Shown: positions 32,237 to 43,787 of the stretch, piece after piece
How positions within the stretch are numbered: position 1 is the first letter of the stretch
How the letters are laid out: each line of letters opens with the position of its first letter
Source of the DNA: Linepithema humile
Lineage: Eukaryota > Arthropoda > Insecta > Hymenoptera > Formicidae
Assembly (NCBI RefSeq): GCF_040581485.1
Contig: NC_090131.1
Location: 12,571,501-12,635,500 of the forward strand
Length of the DNA: 64,000 bases
Direction of reading: 5' to 3'
Translations under genes and position numbers: made by a program
The notes under the pieces: generated by a model
Databases searched by the model: none
What the model saw: the letters and a program-made list of their open reading frames with translations, nothing else
Told to the model about the DNA's origin: nothing

Positions 32237-35200
32237 ATGGATAGGGACGAGGGAAGAATCGAATTTAAGGTACCAAATACATCGTACACTCCACACCGGA
32301 CGTTGCGATCAGGCAAAGTAGTAACCAATCCTACCGCGGATAAAGAATCCGAAAATATTGAGACAAGCGCGAGAATGGAAGTACTATCACAAGACGAAAG
32401 AATCCTGAAGCTGGAGGAGTCGTTAACCGAAATACTAAACACGCTTAAAAAATTGCCGATTTCGCGCAGACGACGCAGTCCAACGAGCACTGGCTCAAGC
32501 GACGATAAAAATGCGAACGAGCCGAGACCGAGCAAAGTGCGAGGTACGGAAGGGATACGATTACCAAGAGGCGGATGGTTAAAAAACCCGTTCGAAGAAA
32601 TTAGATTCACGGGAAAACAAGACTCGTTAAATCCTATGCGATTTTTGAAGAAATTCGAAAACGTAGCTAGATATGAGCAAATAAGCAATCCGGAACAGCT
32701 GTTTTTCTTCGGTAAATGCCTACGCGAAAATGCTTCAACCTGGTACGAATTACAGGACTTTGAACACATAGCAGACGCGAAAAGAGAATTTATAAATTAT
32801 TTTTGGGGCGAGGATCAACAAGCGAAATTCCGCGAAAAACTATACACTGGAAAGTACAAACCGGTGAAAAATACGCGTATGTCAGATTACGCGCTAGACC
32901 TTGCAAAGCAAGCGAGAATGCTCGAACCGCCGATGAAAGATCGCGAATTAATTCGATGCATAAAAAGACACTTCGAACGAGAAATCGCACGTGAAATACG
33001 AGCGACAACCGCATCCTCTATAACGGAACTCGTGACTCTCCTAGAAGAAATTCAGGACGAGAAAGAGATCTTCGCGAAAACGCGTACGGAAGGGAAAGCC
33101 TTGGCGCAAAATAATTCTTCTCAGAAACGAGTCGAACCCGTAAAAAATTCCACGCAAGCGAATAGATACGCGAGATACAATCCGAACGAGGGAAAAATGC
33201 AACTAAAAGCTCTTCCGTGGCGTGACAATCTCGAGAGAAGTAGGCAGGAAGGCAAAAGTCCGAAACCGATTGTTCAGATGCCATCAAGCGAAAGCGAAGA
33301 CGATCGTAAAAAGGCGACAAACAAATCGCGAACCGCACTCAAATCGAACGACGCGAGTAAAAAAACGGGGACCGGTAAAACAGCTGATCGTAAAAAGGCT
33401 ATCTCGGCAATACGCGAAGGTGAAGAGGGAGAAAAACCCGAAGACACTCCGGAGCGAAAAGGAAATAAGGACGAAGCCGTGTCGAAAGTCGACAAAAGGA
33501 ACGCGAAAGAGTTAGCAATTATTCGAACTCGCGAAATCCTAAAAGACCTAGACGAATCTGTCGAAAATACAACCGATAAATCCGGAAAGGCAACAGCTGA
33601 CAATTCGGTCGGTAAAAATAAAAAGTTAGTCGATAAATCCGAACCTATTATAATAGTTAAAATCGGTAAGACGAAGCTTATAGCCCTGGTCGATACAGGA
33701 GCACAGATATCCGTGATATCGAAAGACACGCTAAACAAGCTTACAAAAGCAAATGAAAAGATGAGCAAAATCCCGATCCGCAAAAATACCTTGAAAGGAG
33801 CGTTCGGAGAGAAAAGTCTCACAATCGCGTGCAAAATACAGCTAGCTGTACAAGCAGCTGACAAGGAGCTGACACAAGAATTTTTTGTTGTCGAAAAATT
33901 AGCTTATCCTATGATTCTAGGAAGCGATATGCTCAAAAAATACAAAGCGCAATTAGAATTCAACAAACGCGAATTCTGCGTAAATTTCGAAGAGATTCCC
34001 GAAAAACCCGCATTAGTAAGCGCGATAATATCCGAACATGAAGGGGGGGTAATTCTCGAAGAAATCTTAAACAAATACGGAGAAATGTTCAACAACGGCA
34101 TAGGTCGCGTTAATCATTACAAACATAAAATCGAAATGATATCCGAAACGGGATTCAAACGTAAAACTTATCCGATTCCCGAAATACACAAGGAAAAGGT
34201 TAAGGAACTCATCGCTAATTGGGAAACACAGGGTATAATCGCGAAAGCATCCACCCAATACATAAACCCGCTAGTAGCCGTGTCGAAAAAAACAGGCGAT
34301 CTACGTATCTGTCTGGACGCGCGCGAATTAAACAAGCGAATGAAGAACGATTACGCACAACCGCCTACGATCGACGAAGTATTCTCCAAAATAGGAAATC
34401 GTAGAATTTTCTCAACACTGGATGTTACACAAGCATTCTGGCAAATTCCATTGGAGCGCGAGAGTAGAAAATACACGGGATTTTTATTCAATAATCAGTC
34501 CTACGTGTTCAAGCGTCTACCATTCGGAATAAAAACAGCTGGAGCGTCATTTACGAGAGCGATGAACCGAGCGTTGCAAGACGAAAATCTCGATTTCGTG
34601 ATCGTGTATCTCGACGATATATTGATAGCTTCCAACTCGATAAGCGAACATCTAGAACACATAGATTTCGTTTTGAACAAACTGAACGCGGTAGGTTTCA
34701 AACTTAACCGAGAAAAATGTGAATTCCTACGAAAGAACATAAAGTTTCTGGGACACACGTTCAACGAAATATCCGCAGATATCAACAATGATACGAAATG
34801 CGCGATTAAAAATTTCCCCAAGCCAACGAATAAAAAAGGCGTGCAAGCGTTTCTTGGTTTGATAAATTGGGACCGAAGATTTATAAAAAATCTGTCGAAA
34901 ATGACGAAACCTCTCGAATTACTATTAAAAAAGGATACAAAATTCAGATGGGGGGAAAGCGAGCAAAAAGCATTCAACGCGATCAAAGAAGCGTTCGAAG
35001 AAGCTCCGCAATTATATCTCATTAGGCCGAACATGAATTTTGGACTATACGTAGACGCGTCAAAAACCGGTTTAGGAGCGAGACTCTACCAATACACCGA
35101 CGACAACGATGCGAAATACACAGTAGCGTACGCGAGCAGAAGCTTAAAAAACGCGGAACTGAACTACACGATAACCGAACTCGAATGCTTAGCACTTGTA

Positions 35201-38200
35201 TTCGCACTCAAGAAGTGGCATGTGTTACTAATGGGCAGAAAAATAAGAGTTCACACAGATCACAGAGCTTTACAGTTCGTAAGTTCTTGTGCATCATCGA
35301 GCGAGAGAATAGCCAGATGGTTGTCTTTCATGCTCGAGTTCAACCTCGAAATCGTACACATCCCGGGAAAGCTCAACGATGTCGCAGATATTCTGTCGAG
35401 ACAACACGAGAAGGACGTTAAGCTTAGTCAAGAAGAAGGAAGTCTGAAGATTTGCCCGATTCGAAACATTGACGACGCTAGCGAATCCGACAAGTGGATA
35501 GAGATGCTGACTGACGCACAGACCGAGGATATCGATTTGCAAAATGCAATGCGCAACAGAGTACCAAAGTATCACACGAGAAACGGACTTATACGCGTAA
35601 ATAGAGGGACGAACGAAAGAATTATAGTACCGAATAAAATCGCATGGACATTCGTCGAGTCGATTCATAAATTCCTAGTACATTTCGGAACGGATAAAGT
35701 GAGAGAATTCGCAGCGCGTTTTTTCAAAATAAAAAATCTCGATCGAATAGTCAGAGACGTCGTAGCGTCGTGCGAAACGTGTATCGCGACGAAATACTAC
35801 ACACGTCCAACGCGCGGTGTCGAATATTATGAGCTTCCTGACGATAAGAATAAAGTAATATCGCTGGACATTTTCGGACCTTTACCCGCGACACAAGCGC
35901 AAAACAAATACATTCTGGTACTAATGGATCAATTTTCCAAATACGTTAAATTCTATCCGATTGCGAACCAAAAGCTTGACACACTGATAGATACGCTAGA
36001 TACCGAGTACCTACCTAAAATGGGAATACCGGAAACAATATTGACCGATAATGGGGGGCAATTTATAACGAACAAATGGAAAGATTACGCGGGACAAACC
36101 GGATTCGCGGTAAGGCGCACATCGCCCTACAATCCGCAATCCAACCCGGTGGAAAGGGTTATGCGAGAACTCGGAAGAGTCATAAGGGCCTACTTCCACA
36201 ATAAGCAATCGCAATGGGACCGAATCATCGCGAGATTCGAAGATATAGTAAACAGTACGGCGCATTTCAGCACCGGAAGCACACCTGCGATCTTATATCC
36301 TGACGTTCAAATCAGCCTTAACATAGACCCGAGGATCTATCCCGAGGAAAGCGAAGTCAACGATCTCGACGAGGAAAAGAGACGAATGACGGAATATCTA
36401 ATCAGAAAAGCAGCAAACCGGAAGAAGCAAACGGACAAACACGAACCAGCGAAGGAATTCGAACCTGGGGACAAAATTTGGGTCAAGCTACACCGAAGAT
36501 CGGACGCGAGCAGACGACTCACACGGAAAATTCACTTGGTGTACGACGGACCGTATCGAATACGCGAAGTTATCAGAAGAAACGCATATCTGATCGAAAG
36601 TCTGGACGGAGACGTAATCGGAGCGTACAACGCGAGGCAAATGCGACCACATCGCGAGCCTCTGCTGAAAGAATCAACCGAGGAAGATCAAGGAGCGGAA
36701 GAGGAAGACCGAGTTGAGATTCCAACGATCAATATGATCAGAGTGATTCCCGAACACAGACTTAAACCGTTCGTGGAAATCCCAAAAACAGCAATCGTTC
36801 TCGAACAAATGTGTCACAACGGAAGCGTGTTCCACAACGCGGAAGCATGGAGGGACATAAACGCGCGAAGACTCACGAGAATCGACAAGGAAACATGCCG
36901 AAACAAAATTCTTAAAAGGGAAGAAACGGAAGGGGACAACGAGATTCCGAAGCAGCGGCAATGGATGACCAACAATCGAAGATTCCCGGAAGCAGTACCT
37001 GAAAAAGAAGAAAAGGGCATTAAAAATGACGCAAATCTGAGAAAGGGCAATCCAGAAGGGGGCAACGAGACTCCGAAGCAGCAGCAGAGGAAGACCATTA
37101 ATCAAAGATCCCTGGAGACAGCACCTGAAACAGAAGAAAAAATTATCATTAGTGATACGAGTCAAAAAGCACCTAATTTCCATACACAAAATTTGGAAGG
37201 GGGCGAACAAATCCACAAGCTCAAATTGGAGAGTAACAACCGAATCCATACACAAAATTTGGAAGGGGGCGTAAAAATCCAGAAGCAGCGAACAGAAGAA
37301 TCCAAGATTCAAAATACATCCGAAATCGCGAGTGGTATCCTGAAAAACAAAAAAGTCACTAATACATGCAGATTCTACCAAAAAAGCAATTTGTGTGAAA
37401 AAGACTTTCAAAATACAAGTATCTTGACCAGAAGCAAAGGCCAATTATACTTGATAGACGGTAAACCAGCTATAGTGGAAAACCGTGATGCAACAGCGAA
37501 CTCAGCCAATGAACGTGCAGACGCGCGGAAAGGCGTGTCCAATCAAAGCGCGGATCAGACAGCGGCGCATCTATATAACGCATTAGCGGACAGCGAATGG
37601 CAGTCAGTAGACAGTGAATCGCGACGCGATAAACATATCGAAATGGAAAACCTCACGAACAAGCAGTTCCACGAACTAGCAAAGGAAGAGGAAGACTTGA
37701 AGAAGCAGATCCAACAGCTCTTAAAGAGTAAGGAGAAAAGCATTACAGCACTGCGGAGGAAACAACGAAGGATCGAAGATCTGAAGAAAATCCTGCAGCA
37801 ACTAAAAGATGTACCGTGCTACGAAGAAGATGACAGCGACGGCGATGAAGACGTCACAAATCTTCTACATAAAGTACAGTCGCTAAACGACGATAAGAAA
37901 TCATACGTAGATAAATTCATCGTGCGCGACAAAGACAATGAAGTGACAATCTGTTATACGGCAAACATCTCTGTCGAAAAATCGAAATCACAGAGCACAC
38001 AAGAAGAAAAACCAATAACAGTCACGTATAAAATATCCACAACCAACATGCAAAGAATAATCCAAGCCGAATGGGCATCATCAATTACAAACTGCCCGAT
38101 GGAAGGAATTCTAGCAGAAGCTCAAGGTGAGAGAGAGACTGTCGAAACCAAAGGACAACCTCTCGAGGCGAATTGGAAGATGTCTCTGGAAGATGTAGCA

Positions 38201-38665
38201 TCACCACGAGAACAGCGATCTGACGACGAGCCGGAAAAAGAAAATACACCACCGAATGAGAAAAACAAAACGCAATACGCGTTACCCAAGATAACAGAGA
38301 TAACCGTATTTCCGAACCAAGATAATGAGGATACACCAAAGAAGAGGAAACGCGACACGAAGAATATCTCTTATAAAAAGTATTCGTCCGAGGAATCTGA
38401 CGACAGCTGGTGTAGGTTCAAAAAAGACAAAGACAGGAAATATTGGCGTCGGGAGGAAAAGAAGAAAAGAGGATCTTCCCGTAATCGAAAGGTGGACATT
38501 CCTAATCAAGAAAGCGAATCGCCCATCGAAAGAAACTCGAATCGCTCACACAAATGCGAGAATATCGAGGAAGGGGGAATGCAACCGGTTCCAGGATGCT
38601 CGAAGGACGATCCGGAAATAAAACTGAGGAGGCTATTCGGCGACCTATCCCCGAAAAATAAATAA
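32237..38665 (+). CDS. Gag-pol polyprotein of gypsy element B, 2142 aa
   Basis: An intact frame with the same domain order and catalytic residues as A: protease VDTGAQ, RT YLDD, RNase H, and integrase HHCC with D, D and E. From gag through the integrase core only scattered substitutions separate it from A. From about residue 1480 (after the PHREPLLKES stretch) the two diverge strongly, although both keep the GSVFHNAEAWRDINARR block, a coiled coil (in B around 1810-1880) and an acidic Ser-rich tail with KYWRRE. The stop is inside the 3' LTR. The pattern suggests a mosaic between two subfamilies. No frameshift or stop was found, so it could be active. Confidence 0.92.
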   Translation: MDRDEGRIEFKVPNTSYTPHRTLRSGKVVTNPTADKESENIETSARMEVLSQDERILKLEESLTEILNTLKKLPISRRRRSPTSTGSSDDKNANEPRPSKVRGTEGIRLPRGGWLKNPFEEIRFTGKQDSLNPMRFLKKFENVARYEQISNPEQLFFFGKCLRENASTWYELQDFEHIADAKREFINYFWGEDQQAKFREKLYTGKYKPVKNTRMSDYALDLAKQARMLEPPMKDRELIRCIKRHFEREIAREIRATTASSITELVTLLEEIQDEKEIFAKTRTEGKALAQNNSSQKRVEPVKNSTQANRYARYNPNEGKMQLKALPWRDNLERSRQEGKSPKPIVQMPSSESEDDRKKATNKSRTALKSNDASKKTGTGKTADRKKAISAIREGEEGEKPEDTPERKGNKDEAVSKVDKRNAKELAIIRTREILKDLDESVENTTDKSGKATADNSVGKNKKLVDKSEPIIIVKIGKTKLIALVDTGAQISVISKDTLNKLTKANEKMSKIPIRKNTLKGAFGEKSLTIACKIQLAVQAADKELTQEFFVVEKLAYPMILGSDMLKKYKAQLEFNKREFCVNFEEIPEKPALVSAIISEHEGGVILEEILNKYGEMFNNGIGRVNHYKHKIEMISETGFKRKTYPIPEIHKEKVKELIANWETQGIIAKASTQYINPLVAVSKKTGDLRICLDARELNKRMKNDYAQPPTIDEVFSKIGNRRIFSTLDVTQAFWQIPLERESRKYTGFLFNNQSYVFKRLPFGIKTAGASFTRAMNRALQDENLDFVIVYLDDILIASNSISEHLEHIDFVLNKLNAVGFKLNREKCEFLRKNIKFLGHTFNEISADINNDTKCAIKNFPKPTNKKGVQAFLGLINWDRRFIKNLSKMTKPLELLLKKDTKFRWGESEQKAFNAIKEAFEEAPQLYLIRPNMNFGLYVDASKTGLGARLYQYTDDNDAKYTVAYASRSLKNAELNYTITELECLALVFALKKWHVLLMGRKIRVHTDHRALQFVSSCASSSERIARWLSFMLEFNLEIVHIPGKLNDVADILSRQHEKDVKLSQEEGSLKICPIRNIDDASESDKWIEMLTDAQTEDIDLQNAMRNRVPKYHTRNGLIRVNRGTNERIIVPNKIAWTFVESIHKFLVHFGTDKVREFAARFFKIKNLDRIVRDVVASCETCIATKYYTRPTRGVEYYELPDDKNKVISLDIFGPLPATQAQNKYILVLMDQFSKYVKFYPIANQKLDTLIDTLDTEYLPKMGIPETILTDNGGQFITNKWKDYAGQTGFAVRRTSPYNPQSNPVERVMRELGRVIRAYFHNKQSQWDRIIARFEDIVNSTAHFSTGSTPAILYPDVQISLNIDPRIYPEESEVNDLDEEKRRMTEYLIRKAANRKKQTDKHEPAKEFEPGDKIWVKLHRRSDASRRLTRKIHLVYDGPYRIREVIRRNAYLIESLDGDVIGAYNARQMRPHREPLLKESTEEDQGAEEEDRVEIPTINMIRVIPEHRLKPFVEIPKTAIVLEQMCHNGSVFHNAEAWRDINARRLTRIDKETCRNKILKREETEGDNEIPKQRQWMTNNRRFPEAVPEKEEKGIKNDANLRKGNPEGGNETPKQQQRKTINQRSLETAPETEEKIIISDTSQKAPNFHTQNLEGGEQIHKLKLESNNRIHTQNLEGGVKIQKQRTEESKIQNTSEIASGILKNKKVTNTCRFYQKSNLCEKDFQNTSILTRSKGQLYLIDGKPAIVENRDATANSANERADARKGVSNQSADQTAAHLYNALADSEWQSVDSESRRDKHIEMENLTNKQFHELAKEEEDLKKQIQQLLKSKEKSITALRRKQRRIEDLKKILQQLKDVPCYEEDDSDGDEDVTNLLHKVQSLNDDKKSYVDKFIVRDKDNEVTICYTANISVEKSKSQSTQEEKPITVTYKISTTNMQRIIQAEWASSITNCPMEGILAEAQGERETVETKGQPLEANWKMSLEDVASPREQRSDDEPEKENTPPNEKNKTQYALPKITEITVFPNQDNEDTPKKRKRDTKNISYKKYSSEESDDSWCRFKKDKDRKYWRREEKKKRGSSRNRKVDIPNQESESPIERNSNRSHKCENIEEGGMQPVPGCSKDDPEIKLRRLFGDLSPKNK

Positions 38666-39758
38666 GTAGATGTAAGAAAAATGTAACCATAGGCTAAGTT
38701 AACTGAAATAAATATCTTTTTACTTAACCGTTATTATAAAATAATATATTCTTTAGAATTACATTAGACTTACGATTAAAAGCGTAAATAAAGCGCGAAT
38801 AAACAATTAAAATAAATTAAATAAATACTTCCCATACTCACCATATAACCAACAGACGTTACCTGGAATAATAAATAATTGTTAATCTTTCCTTAAGATT
38901 TTAGTTAGGTTAACAAACAACAAGGTCAGAAAAGTGTAAATGTAATGACCATTATTAATTTTATTATGTATTTAAAAAATGTAATAATCTTAAGTTTAAA
39001 AATCGCGCCTGCTCAACCGTTGACCGAGCTGATCAGACGCGGACCAAACCAAGATGGCGGCAACTGACGACCGCCAGCACGAGCTCCACGATTGGCGGAG
39101 ACCTTCCAAAGCGGTGATTGGCCGCAGAACAAGCGGAAGGGATACCATGCCAGCGGACGGGTATATAAACCCGTGCCAGGAGGAATCGACAGTAGTGGAT
39201 TGAGTAAAATGAAGTAGAAGGGAAGAGGACTCGAAGCGAGAGTCCGCCGCTCAGCGGAGTGGTCGGTAACGCGACGACCAATTGTAAACGCGAGTGACCG
39301 AGATGTTATCGGCGCGCGTAAAAACATTGTAAGCCACGATGGCTAATCATAAGTGTACTTTTATTTTGTTTGATATTAAATATATACTGTTTATTTTAAT
39401 TAATCATTAAAATAAAGTGTGCACAAGTTATTTCGGTCCGTACCTGTGTAAAGAAAGGTGGCAACACTTACCTTATCCGTTCTGCATCCCGGTGATCCAT
39501 CGTACGTGCGCAAGGTGAACCTGTGAACATAAAAAATTGGATTAGAACGAGATACGTTGCAACATCTCATCAGGCGTCTTCGTCCACGCTGAAGGAAGCG
39601 ACATCCGAGCCCGAGGGTCACGGAAGGACGAGACGAGGATCGCAACCTTCTCGCTTGTAAGGTTAAAGCGAGTGGCGACCAAAACTACGGCGAACGTATT
39701 GCTGCCTGCGACTGGTGAGTCCCGAGTATTATCTCTCCATGGGGCGCGTCCGGTTACA
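38580..39758 (+). repeat. LTR B2 (3' LTR of element B)
   Basis: Matches 29979-31157 in length and in all parts compared. It follows purine tract GAGGAAGGGGGAA and contains the last codons of the polyprotein. Confidence 0.92.
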
Positions 39759-40425
39759 ACCTAACCTTTCAATGTCATTTTTCTTTGATTTCACGCACTT
39801 TACGTTTATTAACCGGTATAACACTAAATGAACACACTTTAGTTATATTTTTTACAAATTGTTCTTTATTTCTCACCATATATTACATATCAAAACGAAT
39901 GGTACATATATCGCATGCGTCTTATTTCACTTTCTGGGAAGTAACCTTTAATAATCTTTAATGTCACATGTATATTTACAATTTCACACTTCACGTTTAT
40001 TTACCGGTATAAAATTCAATAAAAACATTGTATAATTATATTTTTCACAAATTATTCTTAATTTATTTCCATATATTACATATCAAAACGAATGGTATAT
40101 GTATCTTTTCGTGTCCAAGCGAACGCACAATTGAGCGATGCACAACTGAACAGTGCGCAAATAAACGGTGTCCAAACGAACGGTGTCCAAACAAACGGTG
40201 TCCAAACGAACGGTGTCCAAACGAACGGTGTCCAAACAAACGGTGTCCAAACGAACGGTGTCCAAATGAACGGTGCGCAACTTTCTGTGTCCAAATGAAC
40301 AGTGCGCAAGTAACCGGTGCGCAATTGTACTGTGTCCAATTGAACCGTGCGCAACTTTCTGTGTCCAAATGAACCGTGTCCAAATGCAACGTGTCCAATT
40401 GAACTGTGTCCAAGTGCACCGCCCC
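39759..40425. repeat. Flank copy F2: duplicated block plus 15-bp minisatellite
   Basis: Same order as F1 (27097-27842), with a shorter minisatellite (about 40165-40300) and then a more degenerate GTGTCCAA..GAAC array to about 40420. It abuts the truncated LINE. Confidence 0.82.
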
Positions 40426-40429
40426 CTTG

Positions 40430-43312
40430 GGGAGGTGGGTAGAGGAAGCAGGAGAAGGTATAAAAACGATTATAGGGGGAGATTTCAATACAAGAACAGG
40501 AAGGGAGGGGGGACGTGTGGAAATAGAGGAGGAGGATAAGGAGAGGGAAAGGGGAAAGAGGAAATCAAAGGACGGGAAAGTAAATAAGGAAGGAAAGATG
40601 TTAATAAAATTTGTAGAAGAAAGAGGATGGAGCTTGTTTAATGAAAATATGGAGGGGGATGAGAAGGGGGAATATACATTTACAGAAGGGAAAGGCAACA
40701 CGGTTATAGACTATGTGACGGGGAATGAGGAAGTGAGGGAGAGGATAGAGAAAATGGAAATAGGGGATGAAATAGACTCTGATCATCAACCGGTGAAAGT
40801 GAGAATAAGAGGAGAGGAAGAAAAAAAGGGTGGAGCTAAAAAGGAAAGGAAAGGTGGGAGGGGAAGATGGGATAAGGAAGAGAAAAGAATATTTAGGCGG
40901 AAACTGGGAAAGATAGAATTAGGAAAAGAGGATATGGAGAAGGAATGGAAGGAACTGGAAGGGAGATTGAAATTGGCAATAAAAGAAACGGAGAAAGAAC
41001 AAGATAGGAAAGAAGAAGGAAAAGGGGGGTGGTGGGATAAAGAGTGTGAAGAGAAGAAGAGGGAGGTGAGAGGAGAGATGAGAAGATGGAGAAAGAGAAC
41101 AGGGGAGGAGGAGAGATATAAGAAAAGTAAATTGGAGTATAAGGAATTATGTAGGTGGAAAAAGAAAGAAAAAAATGACAGGTGGAAAAAGAAAGCGGCG
41201 GGAACTAGAAGAGAGAAGGAAGTATGGGAAATAGTGAATAGAGAAAGAAAGAAAAGAAGGGGAATACAGGGAGAAATTGAAATAAAGGAGTGGAAGGAGT
41301 ACTTCATGAGGATAATGGGGGGAGTAGAGGTAAGGGTAATGAAAGGGAATGAAGGAAAAGGGAGGGGAAAGGGGGAAGAGGAGGAAGGAATAAGCAAGGG
41401 GAAAATAAAGGAGGCAATAAGAAATTTAAAGGATGGAAAGGCAGCAGGGATGGATGGGATTACAGGGGAGGCGTGGAAATATGGCGGAAAGGAAATGGAA
41501 GAATGGATATGTGGATATTGTAATAGGATATAAAAAGGGGAGGGATGGCCAGAAAGATGGAAGAAAGGAATAGTGGTGCCGATAATAAAAAAAGGAGCAG
41601 GAAAGGTGGTGGAAGACTACAGAGGGATAACATTGATGCCAACGCTATACAAGGTGTATATGATGGTGTTTATGGAAAGATTAAGGGAGGAGGTGGAGGG
41701 GAACGGAATTCTATCACCGAATCAAACAGGGTTCAGGAAAGAGATGGGAACGATCGACAACATATATGTATTAAATTATCTGATAAATAGGCAAGTGGGG
41801 AAAAGAGGAGGAAAAATAGTGGCATTATTTGTGGACCTAAGAGCGGCGTTTGATTCGGTGGACAGGGGGGTGTTGTTAGAAACAATGAAAGAGAGAGGGA
41901 TTAGGAATGGGTTGATAGAAAGGATAGAGGAGATGTTAGGAGAGACAATAAGTAGAGTGAGGGTGGGAGAAGATTTGGGGGAAGAATTTTGGACAGCGAG
42001 AGGGGTGAGACAGGGGTGCCCCTTAAGTCTTTTGTTATTTAATCTGTTACTAGCGGATATAGAGGAAGAGATGGGAAAGGTTAAATGGGGAGGAGTAAAG
42101 GTAGGGGGGAAAAGAATATATACGCTGGCATATGCGGATGACATAGTTTTATTAGCAGAAGAAGAGGATGAGATGAGAAGCATGATAAGTAGACTGGAGG
42201 GTTATTTGGATAGGAAAAGGATGGAACTAAATCCGGACAAGACAAAGATAGTAAGATTTAGGAAAGGGGGGAGGGGGAGGTCAAAAAAGAAAGATTGGAG
42301 GTGGAAGGGGAGAAAAATGGAAGAGGTAAAAGAGATAAAGTATCTAGGGTATGTAATGCAGAGCAATAAAAAACAAGAAACACAGGTAAGGGACAGAGTA
42401 AAAAGGGCAGCGGCAGTAATGGGATAAGTATGGGGGATAGGAAAGAGAAGGTTTGGAAAGGATTGGGGGAGGAGATTATGGTTGTTTGATAGGTTGGTTT
42501 GGACGGTGATGGCATACGGGGTAGAAATATGGGGATGGTAGGAAAGGGAAAAGATGGAAAGGCTGGAAGAAAGGTATTTAAGATGGATATTGGGAGTAGA
42601 TAGGCAGACACCAGGATATATGATAAGAGAGGAACTGAAGAAAGAGAAATTAAAAGGAAGGGCAGGGATAAGGGCATGGGGATATGAAAAAAGGCTAGAA
42701 GAGGGAAAAGGTGATGAGCTAGCGAAGAGGTGCTGAGAAGAAATGAAGGAAAAGGCGAGAAGGGGAAAGGGGGAGTCAACATGGTAAAGGGAAAGGGAAA
42801 AGTTTTTTGAGGAGAGAGAAATGGGGTTGGAAAAGGTTGAAAGAAGGAGAGACGAAAAGGAAATGTGGTTTGGAGAGATGATCAGGAGAGATAAGGAGAT
42901 GCAGGGAAAGGAAAGAGAGCAAAGGATAAGAGATTCGAAATATAACAGATGGTATAAGGAGATTAGGGAAGAAGGAATACCAGAATATTTAAAAAAGGGA
43001 TGGGGGGAAAGTAGGTGCAGGAGGGTGGCAAGGTTTAAATTAGAAAATGAGGTATGTGAAGGGAAGTATTGGTTGGAAAAAGAAAAGAGAGTGTGCAGGA
43101 TATGTGGGTAGGAGGAGAAGACATGGGAACATGTGTGGCAGGAATGTAGGGAGTGGAGTCGGGGAGAGGGAATCTGGCAAGAGGTAGTAAGAGAGGTGCT
43201 AGGAGGAGAGAGAGAGGGGGAATGGTGGATGAGAGAGGTAGAGGAGGAGAGAAGTAGGAGGAAGAGAAAAGAGGAAGAGAGAAGGATAGAGAGGGAGAGG
43301 GAGAGGAAATAA
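40430..43312 (+). pseudogene. LINE ORF2 (endonuclease-reverse transcriptase), six stops
   Basis: One frame is followed throughout. The endonuclease C-terminal part shows GGDFN, then DSDHQPV near 40780-40795. A Lys/Glu-rich linker follows, then reverse transcriptase with the FVDLRAAFDSVD, GVRQGCPLS and AYADD motifs (41835-42140), then a C-terminal region with a CRIC...H...C zinc knuckle near 43095-43150. In-frame stops lie at 41531 (TAA), 42425 (TAA), 42539 (TAG), 42734 (TGA), 42785 (TAA) and 43109 (TAG); the natural end is TAA at 43310-43312. No frameshift is needed. The clade is uncertain: the knuckle fits the Jockey/I/R1-like group. It cannot make the full protein. Confidence 0.85.
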
Positions 43313-43337
43313 ATGAGTAAGAGAGTGGGGAGGGGGG

Positions 43338-43478
<141 letters not shown>

Positions 43479-43743
43479 TGTGAGAAAATTCAAGAAAATA
43501 TTCGACGCCGTGTTGTAAGATTACGCGCCGCTCCTCCCACTGCTTCATCGCGCGCCTAGCGACCGCGTAGCGCTGGGACGTCCTTCTCGCCGCGCGCGCT
43601 TTACTCGCACGGATTCGCTGATTCTTTTTCGTTAATATCTCCGTTATTATTTCGTAAATCAAAAAATGGTAGAGGACTTTTCTACTCGGTTTGATCTGCC
43701 CTACCTGCGTATGAGCGGTGGGGCGATTATTACCAGACACCCT

Positions 43744-43744
43744 G

Positions 43745-43784
<40 letters not shown>
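43744..43784. repeat. (TA)n tract at the LINE 3' end
   Basis: About 20 TA/GTATAT units following ACCCTGTATG; possibly the LINE tail. Confidence 0.85.
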
Positions 43785-43786
<2 letters not shown>

Positions 43787-43787
43787 G

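Larger units (their letters stand above)
29979..39758 (+). mobile_element. Gypsy-type LTR retrotransposon B, complete
   Basis: LTRs of 1179 bp at 29979-31157 and 38580-39758, with the same TG...CA ends as A and no differences seen between them where compared. The interior carries one gag-pol frame. The left side is not a normal flank but the 3' half of another B copy, giving a tandem of half-interior, LTR, interior, LTR. The right side begins ACCTAACC, exactly as after element A. LTRs A and B are alike at their ends and promoter but clearly diverged between. Confidence 0.9.
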
